Below are positions 37,331 through 45,461 of a DNA stretch of 64,000 bases, piece after piece; position 1 is the first letter of the stretch, and each line of letters starts with the position of its first letter. The translations under genes were made by a program, and so were the position numbers. The DNA lies in the NCBI GenBank assembly GCA_022563405.1, contig JADFNK010000002.1, positions 1 to 64,000 of the forward strand, written 5' to 3'. Below the pieces are notes generated by a model. That model was not told the origin of the DNA. It ran no database searches and was given only the letters and a program-made list of their open reading frames with translations. This DNA comes from Gemmatimonadota bacterium (GTDB taxonomy: Bacteria; Gemmatimonadota; Gemmatimonadetes; Longimicrobiales; Gaopeijiaceae).

Positions 37331-37696
37331 TTGAAGTATATACCTCGACGCGTCGAAAAGCCGTGGGGCTATGAACTCATCTGGGCGGACACGAGTGAGT
37401 ACGTAGGCAAACTCCTGCACATTCAAGCGGGCGAAGCTCTTTCGCTGCAGTACCACGAGCGGAAAGACGAAACGATCCACCTCCTTTCGGGCGAGATGCG
37501 TTTTTCTGCGGGAAGTTCGGTGGCGGATCTCGAAGACATCAACTTGCGGGCCGGTGAGAGCTTCCACGTTTCGACGGGAACCGTGCACCGCATGATCGCC
37601 ATCACCGACTGTGACATTCTCGAGGCATCGACACCGCATCTGGACGACGTCGTGCGGTTGGAGGACCGGTATGGAAGAGTCCCAGCCGATGGCTGA
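37331..37696 (+). CDS. Cupin-domain protein (mannose-6-phosphate isomerase-like)
   Basis: A 121-residue single-cupin protein. RRVEKPWGYELIWADTSEYV matches the start of the type II mannose-6-phosphate isomerase/GDP-mannose cupin, and the metal site motif is YHERKDETIHLLSGEM with GTVHRM for the second half. It may be a stand-alone sugar-phosphate isomerase or a small-molecule binding cupin. The TTG at 37331 is chosen because GGAG lies seven bases upstream and similarity begins at once; no ATG exists in this part of the frame. Its 3' end overlaps the next gene by 26 bases. Confidence 0.8.
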   Translation: MKYIPRRVEKPWGYELIWADTSEYVGKLLHIQAGEALSLQYHERKDETIHLLSGEMRFSAGSSVADLEDINLRAGESFHVSTGTVHRMIAITDCDILEASTPHLDDVVRLEDRYGRVPADG

Positions 37697-39011
37697 GGAG
37701 TCTCAGCCGATGGGTGTGATCGCTGGCAGGGCGGTCGGGAGTCCGGCTCGCCGAATGGTTCCAGCTCGCCGAACGCTTCCAGCGCGCTTCGCGTTTCCAG
37801 CGCGGTGGGCGTCGTTTGCTCTGCCACTCCTCTTCACGAGTTTGGCGTGCGGTGGTTCCGAAGGGACGGCGCTCGTCACCTCCTCCGATCCAAGGCTCGC
37901 GGCCATCGCGGTTCGGATTCTACCCGACCTCGCGTCCCGTTCGGGAATGGAACTTCGAGAACCGGTCCGCGTCGAACGCCGCTCTCGGGCGGAGCTGGAA
38001 CGGTACTTGGAGTTCAAGATCGACGAGGAGTTTCCGGAGGGGCGCGCAGAATTGGTCTCCGAGGCGTACGGGCTCCTCGGCCTCGTTCCCGGTGACATTG
38101 ACTTGAGGCGCACGCTCAAGGCTCTCTACCTGGAACAGGTGGCAGGCTTCTACGACCCGGACTCCACGACGCTGTTCGTACTGGACGACCAGCCCGACGA
38201 GGCGATCGAGTCTCTCTTGGTCCACGAACTGGTTCATGCCATCCAGGACCAGAATACGAATCTGGATTCTATCACCGCTCCGGGGCTGGACAACGACCGC
38301 CGTGTGGCCGCGCAGGCGGCGATCGAGGGGCATGCGACCCTGGTCATGTTCGAGTTTCTGCTGATGCGGCAGGGCCAAGGAGTGTTTGACCTTACGGACG
38401 TGCCGGATTTCTCGGCACGTTTAGGCCCGGCTTTGGAGGCCGCGAGAATGGAATCTCCGACTCTTGCGGGCGTGCCCCTCGTTTTGCAGGAATCGGTGTT
38501 GTTCCCATATCGAGGTGGAGTGACGTTCGTGGAAGCTCTTTGGAAGGAGCGAGGGGGCCGTCCTCCACCGTTCGGATCCGACCTCCCGACCTCGACGGAG
38601 CACATTCTCCACCCGGAGGACTTCGCGCGCGGGCCGGACGTCCCGCGAACGGTCGAGGTGTCCGTGGAGGACGGGTGGACGCGCCTATACGAGGACACCT
38701 TGGGCGAGCTGGAGCTCGGCATTCTGTTGGAAACGGTGGGGGCCTCTCGCGCTCATGCGATCGGCTGGGGAGGGGACCGCTACGTACTGCTCGGTGACGA
38801 GGACGGGCGTCGCTCGCTCGCTTGGTTCGGCGTTTGGGACACCGAGGCTCAGCGCGATAAATTTGTCCACGAATTGGAGCCGCGTTTGTCGGCTTTTCCC
38901 CAGAGGGCGTCGCTGACGGCGTTGGAGATCAATGGCCTTCCCGCGACACGGCTGTTGATAGGGGACGTGCCCAACGTAACAGCCTCCGTGAAAGATTTGG
39001 ATCCGCTATGA
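37671..39011 (+). CDS. Lipoprotein with gluzincin-type HExxH metallopeptidase motif
   Basis: A 446-residue protein with a basic N-terminal stretch, a hydrophobic signal and lipobox (LLFTSLACGG), then a globular domain. VHELVHAIQDQ supplies HExxH, and EGHATLVMFEF about 40 residues later supplies a plausible third Glu ligand, the pattern of many uncharacterised bacterial lipoprotein peptidases. A C-terminal beta-rich part follows. GGAGG lies six bases before the ATG at 37671; ATGs at 37689 and 37710 are alternatives. It overlaps the cupin gene upstream and aroB downstream (ATGA). Substrate unknown. Confidence 0.75.
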   Translation: MEESQPMAEESQPMGVIAGRAVGSPARRMVPARRTLPARFAFPARWASFALPLLFTSLACGGSEGTALVTSSDPRLAAIAVRILPDLASRSGMELREPVRVERRSRAELERYLEFKIDEEFPEGRAELVSEAYGLLGLVPGDIDLRRTLKALYLEQVAGFYDPDSTTLFVLDDQPDEAIESLLVHELVHAIQDQNTNLDSITAPGLDNDRRVAAQAAIEGHATLVMFEFLLMRQGQGVFDLTDVPDFSARLGPALEAARMESPTLAGVPLVLQESVLFPYRGGVTFVEALWKERGGRPPPFGSDLPTSTEHILHPEDFARGPDVPRTVEVSVEDGWTRLYEDTLGELELGILLETVGASRAHAIGWGGDRYVLLGDEDGRRSLAWFGVWDTEAQRDKFVHELEPRLSAFPQRASLTALEINGLPATRLLIGDVPNVTASVKDLDPL

Positions 39012-40132
39012 CCGCTGAGGCAGGCCCGATCGCTGTGACCACACGCGGAGCCGCGGGGCCCTACCAGGTGCTCGTGGGACGTGGCTTGCTCGGCTCGTTG
39101 GCTACGCTTCTGGAGGAGTACGCACCAGCCCATCGGTACGCTCTGGTCTCCGATTCCAACGTGGCTTTGCTCTACGGAGAGCCCACGATCAATCGGCTGA
39201 AGGATGCAGGCTTGAACGCCGAACTTTTCACGTTCCAGGCTGGTGAACGAAGTAAGAGCCGTGCCATGTGGTCCGAACTGACCGATCGCCTCCTCCATGC
39301 CGGATTCGGTCGGGACTCATGCCTGATCGCGATGGGTGGTGGTGTGACGGGGGACCTCGGCGGCTTCGTCGCGGCGACGTACATGAGAGGCATCCCGGTC
39401 GTGCAGGTACCGACCAGCCTGGTGGCGATGATCGACGCGTCTATCGGCGGGAAGACGGGAGTAGACGTCGAGGCCGGAAAGAATCTGGTAGGAGCGTTCC
39501 ACGCGCCGAATCTCGTCGTCGCGGATCCAAACGTCGTGGCCACGCTCCCGAGGGTCGAGCGGGCCCAGGGGATGATCGAGGCCGTCAAGCACGGAGCGAT
39601 CATGGATGAGGCGTACTTCGACGAACTCGACCGAGAGATGCCCGCGCTCCTGGACGGAGACGCCGCCTCGCTCGAGCGAGCGGTGGCACGGTCGGTCGAG
39701 CTGAAATCTTCCGTGGTGTCGGAGGACGAACGGGAAGCAGGCCGGAGGGAAATCCTGAATTTTGGTCATACACTCGGCCACGCGATCGAAGCGGCCTGTT
39801 CCTTTCTTGTCCCCCACGGGACCGCAGTCGCGTGCGGAATGATCCTGGAGGCTCGCCTTGGAGTGTCGCTGGGGGTGACCGACCCAGGTGTCGTCGAGCG
39901 CCTTGAAGAAGTCCTGGGGCGCGTGGGACTTCCGACCGGTATTCCGGATGGGGCCACGCCAAACGACATCATGGTCTATCTTTCCTCGGACAAGAAGGTC
40001 CGTCAGGGGCGCACGCGCTTCGTATTTCTCTCCAGGATCGGAGCCGTCCACCTTGCCGACGGGTCGTGGAGTCAGCCTGTTGAAGAGGATGCCGTGTTGA
40101 GCCTCGTCAAGCCTGAAGCAACAGCTTTCTGA
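39008..40132 (+). CDS. aroB: 3-dehydroquinate synthase
   Basis: AroB converts DAHP to 3-dehydroquinate in the shikimate pathway using NAD and a divalent metal. The 374-residue protein has the NAD site AMGGGVTGDLGGFVAATYMRG, PTSLVAMIDASIGGKTGVD, and the metal-binding EAVKHG, LNFGHTLGHAIE and VPHGTAVACGM. The ATG at 39008 overlaps the lipoprotein stop by four bases. The acyl-CoA ligase gene follows after a single base. Confidence 0.97.
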   Translation: MTAEAGPIAVTTRGAAGPYQVLVGRGLLGSLATLLEEYAPAHRYALVSDSNVALLYGEPTINRLKDAGLNAELFTFQAGERSKSRAMWSELTDRLLHAGFGRDSCLIAMGGGVTGDLGGFVAATYMRGIPVVQVPTSLVAMIDASIGGKTGVDVEAGKNLVGAFHAPNLVVADPNVVATLPRVERAQGMIEAVKHGAIMDEAYFDELDREMPALLDGDAASLERAVARSVELKSSVVSEDEREAGRREILNFGHTLGHAIEAACSFLVPHGTAVACGMILEARLGVSLGVTDPGVVERLEEVLGRVGLPTGIPDGATPNDIMVYLSSDKKVRQGRTRFVFLSRIGAVHLADGSWSQPVEEDAVLSLVKPEATAF

Positions 40133-40133
40133 C

Positions 40134-41792
40134 GTGAACGCCTCGGATTCCGTCCCGGTACCACCAAGTTCGAAGGAGGTCGAGTCGGTCGTACGACGAT
40201 CGGCTGATCTTACGGTGGCGGCGGCCCTCGCATCGCGCGCCACGACCGATCCGGAAGGCACCTTCCTGATTTTCGAAGACGATACGGTCACGTTCGGGCA
40301 GATGGAGACTCGTGCGGAGGCTCTGGCCGCGTCGCTCCATGGTCTGGGTATCAAGCCCGGAGATCGGGTTGCCGTGGTCATGCCGTCATGGCCCGAGTTC
40401 GTCATCTCGATGTTCGCCGTGGCAAAGCTGGGCGCCGTCCTGGTGCCTTTGAATCCGAGGCTGACTGCCGATGACCTGCGTTATACTCTCCGCCATTCCG
40501 AGGCGGTGGCAGCGATTACCGCCGAAACCCTGCAAGACCTCGACTTTCTCCAACTCTTCGAGGAGCTGCTGGCTCAGCTTCCGGACCTCCAGCACGTCAT
40601 TACCGTGGGTGAGGAGGATCTTTGGCACGATGACCGCGTGTTTCAGTTCGAGGACCTGCTCTCCGCCGGGGGCGGACGGGACTACTCGGCCAACTCACCC
40701 CCCTCGGCAGATGAAGTTTTCGCCATACTCTACACGGCCGGCACGACCGGAAAGCCCAAGGGCGTCGAACTGACCCACGCCAACCTCTTGCAGGTAGCGG
40801 GCAGCACAGCCGATGCCTTGGGGTTGGACCAGGATGACCGCGTGGTGGGCATCATGGCCTTGTTTCACGTGTTCGGGCTGGGGCCGGGAATCCTCGGGTC
40901 CCTCCTTGCGGGGGCGGCGCTCGTACTCCAGGACGAGTTCGGCCCGGCCGGCGCGTTGGACCTCGTAGAGCGGCATCGAGCGACCGTTCATTATGGGGTT
41001 CCGACGTTGTTTGTCACCGAACTCCGGGAGCAGGCCAAAGTCCCGAGAGATCTCACCTCTCTTCGCCGCGGCTTGGTAGCAGGAGCACCCGTTTCCGACG
41101 AACTCGTGAAGGCGGTACAGGACAAGATTTGCCCGGAGCTTCTGATCGCCTACTCCCTCACAGAGACGTCCTCGACGGTATGCGTCACGCGACCGAGTGA
41201 TCCGGCGGCGAAGCGTATCTTCACGGTCGGGCGTCCTCTGGAGAACAATGTCGTCCGGATCGTGGACGAGGATGGAGCCGAGTTGCCGGTGGAGAGCGTG
41301 GGGGAGATCGTGGTCCGGGGCCCAGGAGTCATGCGGGGGTATTACCGACAACCCCGTAAGACATCCGACTCACTCGACGTGGACGGGCACTTTCGTACCG
41401 GTGATCTGGGGATGGAGGACGAGGAAGGATTCATCCATTTGGTGGGCCGAAAGAAAGAGGTTATCATTCGGAGTGGTTCCAACGTATACCCCCGGGAGGT
41501 TGAGGATCGACTTCAATCGCACCCGGCGATACGTGAGACCATGGTGGTTGGAGTCCCGGACGAGCTTCTGGGAGAGGCCATCTGCGCGTGCGTCCTCCTT
41601 GAGGAGGGGGCCATCGTGACCGGCCAAGAGATACAAGATTGGTGCTCGGTCACACTCGCCGATTACAAGGTGCCCGACGTCGTCCAGTTCATGGACGAAT
41701 TCCCGCTGACGGGGACCGGCAAGGTCCAGCGGGGCGAGTTGGCGCGTCTGATTCGAGCGGCGCACGCGGAACCAGCAGAACCAAAGACATGA
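40134..41792 (+). CDS. Long-chain acyl-CoA synthetase-like AMP-binding ligase
   Basis: A 552-residue ANL-superfamily adenylate-forming enzyme, most like fatty-acid CoA ligases (FadD). Motifs: the P-loop [17 protein letters not shown], the A5 region AYSLTETSS, A7-A8 FRTGDLGMEDEEGFIHLVGR followed by KKEVIIRSGSNVYPREVE, and the C-terminal Lys in TGTGKVQRGEL. The GTG at 40134 comes one base after the aroB stop. Chain-length preference cannot be read from sequence. An electron-transfer flavoprotein pair three genes downstream suggests a fatty-acid oxidation context. Confidence 0.88.
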   Translation: MNASDSVPVPPSSKEVESVVRRSADLTVAAALASRATTDPEGTFLIFEDDTVTFGQMETRAEALAASLHGLGIKPGDRVAVVMPSWPEFVISMFAVAKLGAVLVPLNPRLTADDLRYTLRHSEAVAAITAETLQDLDFLQLFEELLAQLPDLQHVITVGEEDLWHDDRVFQFEDLLSAGGGRDYSANSPPSADEVFAILYTAGTTGKPKGVELTHANLLQVAGSTADALGLDQDDRVVGIMALFHVFGLGPGILGSLLAGAALVLQDEFGPAGALDLVERHRATVHYGVPTLFVTELREQAKVPRDLTSLRRGLVAGAPVSDELVKAVQDKICPELLIAYSLTETSSTVCVTRPSDPAAKRIFTVGRPLENNVVRIVDEDGAELPVESVGEIVVRGPGVMRGYYRQPRKTSDSLDVDGHFRTGDLGMEDEEGFIHLVGRKKEVIIRSGSNVYPREVEDRLQSHPAIRETMVVGVPDELLGEAICACVLLEEGAIVTGQEIQDWCSVTLADYKVPDVVQFMDEFPLTGTGKVQRGELARLIRAAHAEPAEPKT

Positions 41793-41930
41793 AGGATCGC
41801 CGGGCACTCAGGTCAGTGACCCCCCCGACTCCTTCCAGACCCGACACGTCGCGAGGCGGTGCGAAGGACTGGAACGAGTGGGGAGGTCTCGCGAGTGGGG
41901 CCGGCACCAATTTTCGCGAGAAGGAAAAAA

Positions 41931-43970
41931 ATGAATCAGTACGTTCAGGCTCCGCATGTAGAGGGGCACAGTAAAGCACCGGTCGACGCTCCCAACGCGG
42001 CCCTCCTCATCGACTTCGACAACGTCACGATGGGGATGCGTAGTGACCTCTCCAAAGAACTGAAGAGCCTACTCCAATCCGACATCATCCGCGGAAAGGT
42101 GACCGTCCAGAGGGCTTATGCCGACTGGCGGCGCTATCCGCAGTATATCGTCCCGCTCTCCGAGGCGTCCGTAGACTTGATTTGGGCTCCGGCCTACGGG
42201 AGCTCGAAGAAGAACGCGACCGACATCCGAATGGCGATCGACGGGATGGAGTTGGTCTTCACCCGACCCGAGATCGGCACTTTCATTCTGCTCACCGGTG
42301 ACTCGGATTTTTCGAGCTTGGTTCTGAAGCTCAAGGAGTATGGAAAGTATGTGATCGGTGTGGGAATCCAGGAGTCCAGCTCGGACATCCTGGTTCAGAA
42401 CTGCGACGAGTACTACTCGTACACGAGCCTCACCGGGCTTCGAAAGACAACCGAGATCTCCGGCAAGACCAACGACCCGTGGGATCTCGTCGACAGAGCG
42501 GTGAGCCGCATGACCACACGAGGCGACGTCATGCGATCCGACCGCCTCAAGCAGGTGATGTTGGAGCTCGACGCCAGGTTCAGTGAGGGGAATTTCGGCT
42601 TCAGCAAGTTTTCTAAGTTTGTCGCCGAAGCCGCCCACCGGGGTCTTGTCCGGCTCCACAAACTCGAAAATGGGCAGTATGAAGTTCGGCCCGGCTCGGG
42701 TCGGAAAAGGGCCGACGATTCGGCTTCCACTTCCACGAAGGAACCGAAGGAGCAGAGTCGACCGGCCGCGCGAAGAGGGAGGCCGGCGAGGACGCCGCGA
42801 GGCCGGAGGGCCAGCGGCGCCGAGGGTGCTGGGGATAAGGATGTAGGACCGGGGGAGGCCAAGGCAGAAGTTGAAGCTTCGAGCCCGGCGGGAGAGCTCG
42901 AGGGGGAGCCGCTCCGTTCCGCCTACGATCTCATGGTGCGCTGCCTTCAGAATCTCAAGGAGACGGGAAAGAGCTCGGTCCGCGACTCGGACGTCAAACG
43001 AAAGATGTTGGCGGCCGACGCCGGCTTCGACGAGGGAGAACTGGGCTTCGGTAAGTTCAGCCGGTTCCTCGCACAGGCGGAGGAGCATGGTGTGATCTCC
43101 CTCGAAAAAACGGAGATGGGCAACTACCGCGTCTCGCTGCCGGGGCCCGCGGCGGGGGATTCTCGGTCCGTGACCGAGGATCGGGCAGGTGAAGCTGGGG
43201 GGCGGACATCGACGCCGTCAGCTCCAGCGACGCCGTCAGCTCCAGCGACGCCGTCAGCTCCAGCGACGCCGTCAGCTCCAGCGACGCCACCAACAGCGAG
43301 CACACCCGCGGGTGGGGGAGCTGGCTCCGCCGGACGTCTGGGGCCTCGTGGAGGTTCGGGGGGTCGAAGAGAAATCGACGATGGGCCGGTGCTTCTCGAG
43401 GGGCAGATCGTGGGCGGGGTAGGTAGAGCGGCGGAGCGTTCTTCAGCCGGAACCCGTATCCATGCTGGAGGCCTCGGGCTGCCGACGAACGAGCGGGCGA
43501 TCGTCAGCTATCTGACAAACTCCTACGGAGGGGTCGGCAAGAAAACCGCCGAATCACTGGTGGAGGCCTTCGGGGCGAACATCTTCGACGTGTTCGAGAC
43601 CGAGCCTGGGCGGGTGGCCGAGATCGTTCCCCGCCGGGCGTCTCAAGTGTTGGCCGAGTGGAGGGCCGACTTCGCACGGCGGTCGGGGGAACCCGTGGAC
43701 CAAGAAGGGGCCGCGCCGGAGCCTGAAAGGGGGTCGGCGCAGGGCCTAGAGATGGAATCCGTACCCGATTCTTCATCACCCGATTCTTCCTCGTCCTCTT
43801 CCTTCGATTCTTCCTCGTCCTCTTCCTTCGATTCTTCTTCGTCCTCGTCCTTCGATTCTTCTTCGTCCTCCTCCTTCGATTCTTCTGTTTCGGTGCCCAG
43901 ATCGGGCGGGGCTGGGCGCAGGACGCGACCGGGTCCGAGGCGGCCACCTTCCTCCGGTTCAGACGAATAG
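41931..43970 (+). CDS. NYN-domain ribonuclease-like protein with two LOTUS/OST-HTH domains and a C-terminal HHH
   Basis: A 679-residue protein. Residues ~23-165 are a NYN/LabA-type PIN-like nuclease domain with its acidic residues intact (LLIDFDNVT, NATDIRMAID, LLTGDSDFSSLV). Two LOTUS/OST-HTH domains follow at ~185-265 and ~325-405, each with the FGFSKFSKF- or LGFGKFSRF-like core, separated by a basic linker (RPAARRGRPARTPRGRR). Then come a TPSAPA repeat tract, a helix-hairpin-helix resembling the RecD2 N-terminal type (NSYGGVGKKTAESLVEAFG) and a Ser/Phe/Asp repeat tail. It is probably an RNA-targeting nuclease or RNA-binding regulator; the HHH hints at structured nucleic acid. The start is the ATG at 41931, after GAAGGAAAAA. 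Confidence 0.88.
   Translation: MNQYVQAPHVEGHSKAPVDAPNAALLIDFDNVTMGMRSDLSKELKSLLQSDIIRGKVTVQRAYADWRRYPQYIVPLSEASVDLIWAPAYGSSKKNATDIRMAIDGMELVFTRPEIGTFILLTGDSDFSSLVLKLKEYGKYVIGVGIQESSSDILVQNCDEYYSYTSLTGLRKTTEISGKTNDPWDLVDRAVSRMTTRGDVMRSDRLKQVMLELDARFSEGNFGFSKFSKFVAEAAHRGLVRLHKLENGQYEVRPGSGRKRADDSASTSTKEPKEQSRPAARRGRPARTPRGRRASGAEGAGDKDVGPGEAKAEVEASSPAGELEGEPLRSAYDLMVRCLQNLKETGKSSVRDSDVKRKMLAADAGFDEGELGFGKFSRFLAQAEEHGVISLEKTEMGNYRVSLPGPAAGDSRSVTEDRAGEAGGRTSTPSAPATPSAPATPSAPATPSAPATPPTASTPAGGGAGSAGRLGPRGGSGGRREIDDGPVLLEGQIVGGVGRAAERSSAGTRIHAGGLGLPTNERAIVSYLTNSYGGVGKKTAESLVEAFGANIFDVFETEPGRVAEIVPRRASQVLAEWRADFARRSGEPVDQEGAAPEPERGSAQGLEMESVPDSSSPDSSSSSSFDSSSSSSFDSSSSSSFDSSSSSSFDSSVSVPRSGGAGRRTRPGPRRPPSSGSDE
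43211..43282 (+). repeat. 18-bp tandem repeat, four perfect units, inside the NYN-LOTUS gene
   Basis: The unit GACGCCGTCAGCTCCAGC is repeated four times without change (43211-43228, 43229-43246, 43247-43264, 43265-43282), followed by a partial fifth. It encodes the hexapeptide TPSAPA repeatedly. The 18-bp length keeps frame, so copy-number change would alter linker length only. Confidence 0.95.
43782..43877 (+). repeat. 24-bp tandem repeat, four units, near the NYN-LOTUS gene 3' end
   Basis: Four 24-bp units beginning GATTCTTC (43782, 43806, 43830 and 43854) encode repeats of DSSSSSSF. Later units carry synonymous changes (tcc/tct, ctc/tcg), so the protein repeat seems to be maintained. The plus-two frame through the same DNA is open and encodes Phe/Leu-rich peptide. 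Confidence 0.9.
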
Positions 43971-44071
43971 GAAGCTGGCGAAGTGGCTCGCCTGGGCCGG
44001 GCACGTTCGACCGCTCATTCTTCGATCGTCCCGCGGAGCGTGTAGCTCCGGATCTACTCGGGGCGCGGCTC

Positions 44072-44629
44072 GTGTCGACAGTGGACGGGCGCCGAGCGAC
44101 CGGAGTCATCGTTGAAGTCGAGGCATACACCGGTCCGGATGATCCTGCTTCCCATGCGGCCGCTCGTATCGGCCGGACGCGCCGCAACGCTTCTATGTTC
44201 GGGGCACCGGGAACCGCTTACGTCTATCTCAGTTATGGCCTCCACTGGTGCCTGAACGTGGTCACCGGACCGATCGGTGACCCCTGTGCCGTGCTCCTAC
44301 GGGCCGTCGATCCGATCGAGGGCCTGGACATCATGGTCGCTCGGAGAGGCCGCGAGCGGGATCTGACCTCCGGTCCTGGGCGTGTGGGACAGGCGTTCGG
44401 GATCACCGATGCTTTGGATACGCATGACTTGTCGTCGCCTCCCCTGAGGCTTCTTCCCGGCTGGTCGATTCCGCCCGGCTCGGTCGACGTGTCTCCCCGT
44501 GTCGGAGTCAGCCGAGCTCAGGACTGGCCGCTCCGCTTTTTCGTTCGAGGTAACACCTCGGTGTCTCGGATTCGTCGTTCGATGCGGGCCCGAACGGTCC
44601 CCTTGAGCTCGACGGATGCTGTTGCGTAG
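44072..44629 (+). CDS. 3-methyladenine DNA glycosylase (AAG/MPG family)
   Basis: The family excises alkylated purines. Visible are VIVEVEAYTGPDDPASHAA with the catalytic Glu, RNASMFGAPGTAYVYLSYGL, LNVV, AVLLRAVDP and SGPGRVGQAFGI. The first canonical start, GTG at 44072, gives 185 residues but cuts off the conserved N-terminus: the same frame upstream, from about 44003, reads TFDRSFFDRPAERVAPDLLG, which aligns with the family start. No ATG, GTG or TTG lies between the previous in-frame stop (43724-43726) and 44072. Either a rare start codon is used, or there is an indel. It is 16 bases upstream of etfB. Confidence 0.85.
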   Translation: MSTVDGRRATGVIVEVEAYTGPDDPASHAAARIGRTRRNASMFGAPGTAYVYLSYGLHWCLNVVTGPIGDPCAVLLRAVDPIEGLDIMVARRGRERDLTSGPGRVGQAFGITDALDTHDLSSPPLRLLPGWSIPPGSVDVSPRVGVSRAQDWPLRFFVRGNTSVSRIRRSMRARTVPLSSTDAVA

Positions 44630-44644
44630 TCCTCCTGCAACCGA

Positions 44645-45415
44645 ATGGAGTACGTGAGCTTGGATATCATCGTCTGCTTGAAACGGGTTCCGGATACCGA
44701 GACACGCGTTCGTTTTTCTGATGGAGCCACCGCGATCGAACCTGAAGGGGTCAAGTATATCGTGAGCCCGTACGACGAATTCGCGCTCGAGGCCGCTTTA
44801 CGCACGACCGAGGCGGGTGAGGAGGGCCAGGTCACCGTGATGACGCTCGGCAACGAGGATTCCCAGGAGACGCTCCGGGTGGCTCTTGCGGCCGGGGCGG
44901 ATCAGGCGGTCCTGCTGCGGGTGCAAGGGTCCGTGACCATGGACGGGCTGGCCACGGCCAAGGCTTTGGCGGCGGAGCTGGAAACCCGAGAGGACCAGCT
45001 CGTGCTCTTTGGCGTGAAAGCGGCAGACGACGATCAGCAGCAGGTCGGTCCGATGGTGGCGACGCTGCTCGGTCGCCCATGCGCATCAAACGTTACGAGC
45101 TTCGAGGTGAACGGAGGTGTGATACGGTGTAATCGAGGTGTCGAGGGAGGTACGGAGGTGGTTGAGATGGACCTTCCGGCGGTGGTCACGCTCACGAAAG
45201 GAGCCTTCGAGTTACGGTACCCCTCACTCAAGGGTATCATGGCCGCGAAGCGGAAACCGCTCGACGTGAAGGACGCCGATCTTCCGGCAAGTCGGCTCGT
45301 AGTCCAGCGGCTCGACTATCCGCCGGAGCGCGCCGAAGGGCGGATCCTCGGTGAAGGGGCCGAGGCCGTGCCCGAGTTGGTTCGGCTCCTTCGTGACGAA
45401 GCGAACGTCCTCTGA
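44645..45415 (+). CDS. etfB: Electron transfer flavoprotein subunit beta
   Basis: EtfB binds AMP and, with EtfA, carries electrons from acyl-CoA and related dehydrogenases to the quinone pool. It shows DIIVCLKRVPDTETRV at the start, YIVSPYDEFALEAALR, VMTLGNE, AAGADQAVLL, and the C-terminal signature region DLPAVVTLTKGAFELRYPSLKGIMAAKRKPL. Length is 256 residues from the ATG at 44645; a TTG at 44660 would begin directly at the family N-terminus. etfA follows after 46 bases. Confidence 0.96.
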   Translation: MEYVSLDIIVCLKRVPDTETRVRFSDGATAIEPEGVKYIVSPYDEFALEAALRTTEAGEEGQVTVMTLGNEDSQETLRVALAAGADQAVLLRVQGSVTMDGLATAKALAAELETREDQLVLFGVKAADDDQQQVGPMVATLLGRPCASNVTSFEVNGGVIRCNRGVEGGTEVVEMDLPAVVTLTKGAFELRYPSLKGIMAAKRKPLDVKDADLPASRLVVQRLDYPPERAEGRILGEGAEAVPELVRLLRDEANVL

Positions 45416-45461
45416 ATGGCCGAGACACTTCTGGGGCACCACACACATAGGAGAGGGTGAC

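Noticed and set aside
43211-43282. Possible CRISPR-like array
   Set aside because: The repeats are contiguous with no spacers, only 18 bp long, in frame within a coding region, and no cas genes are present.
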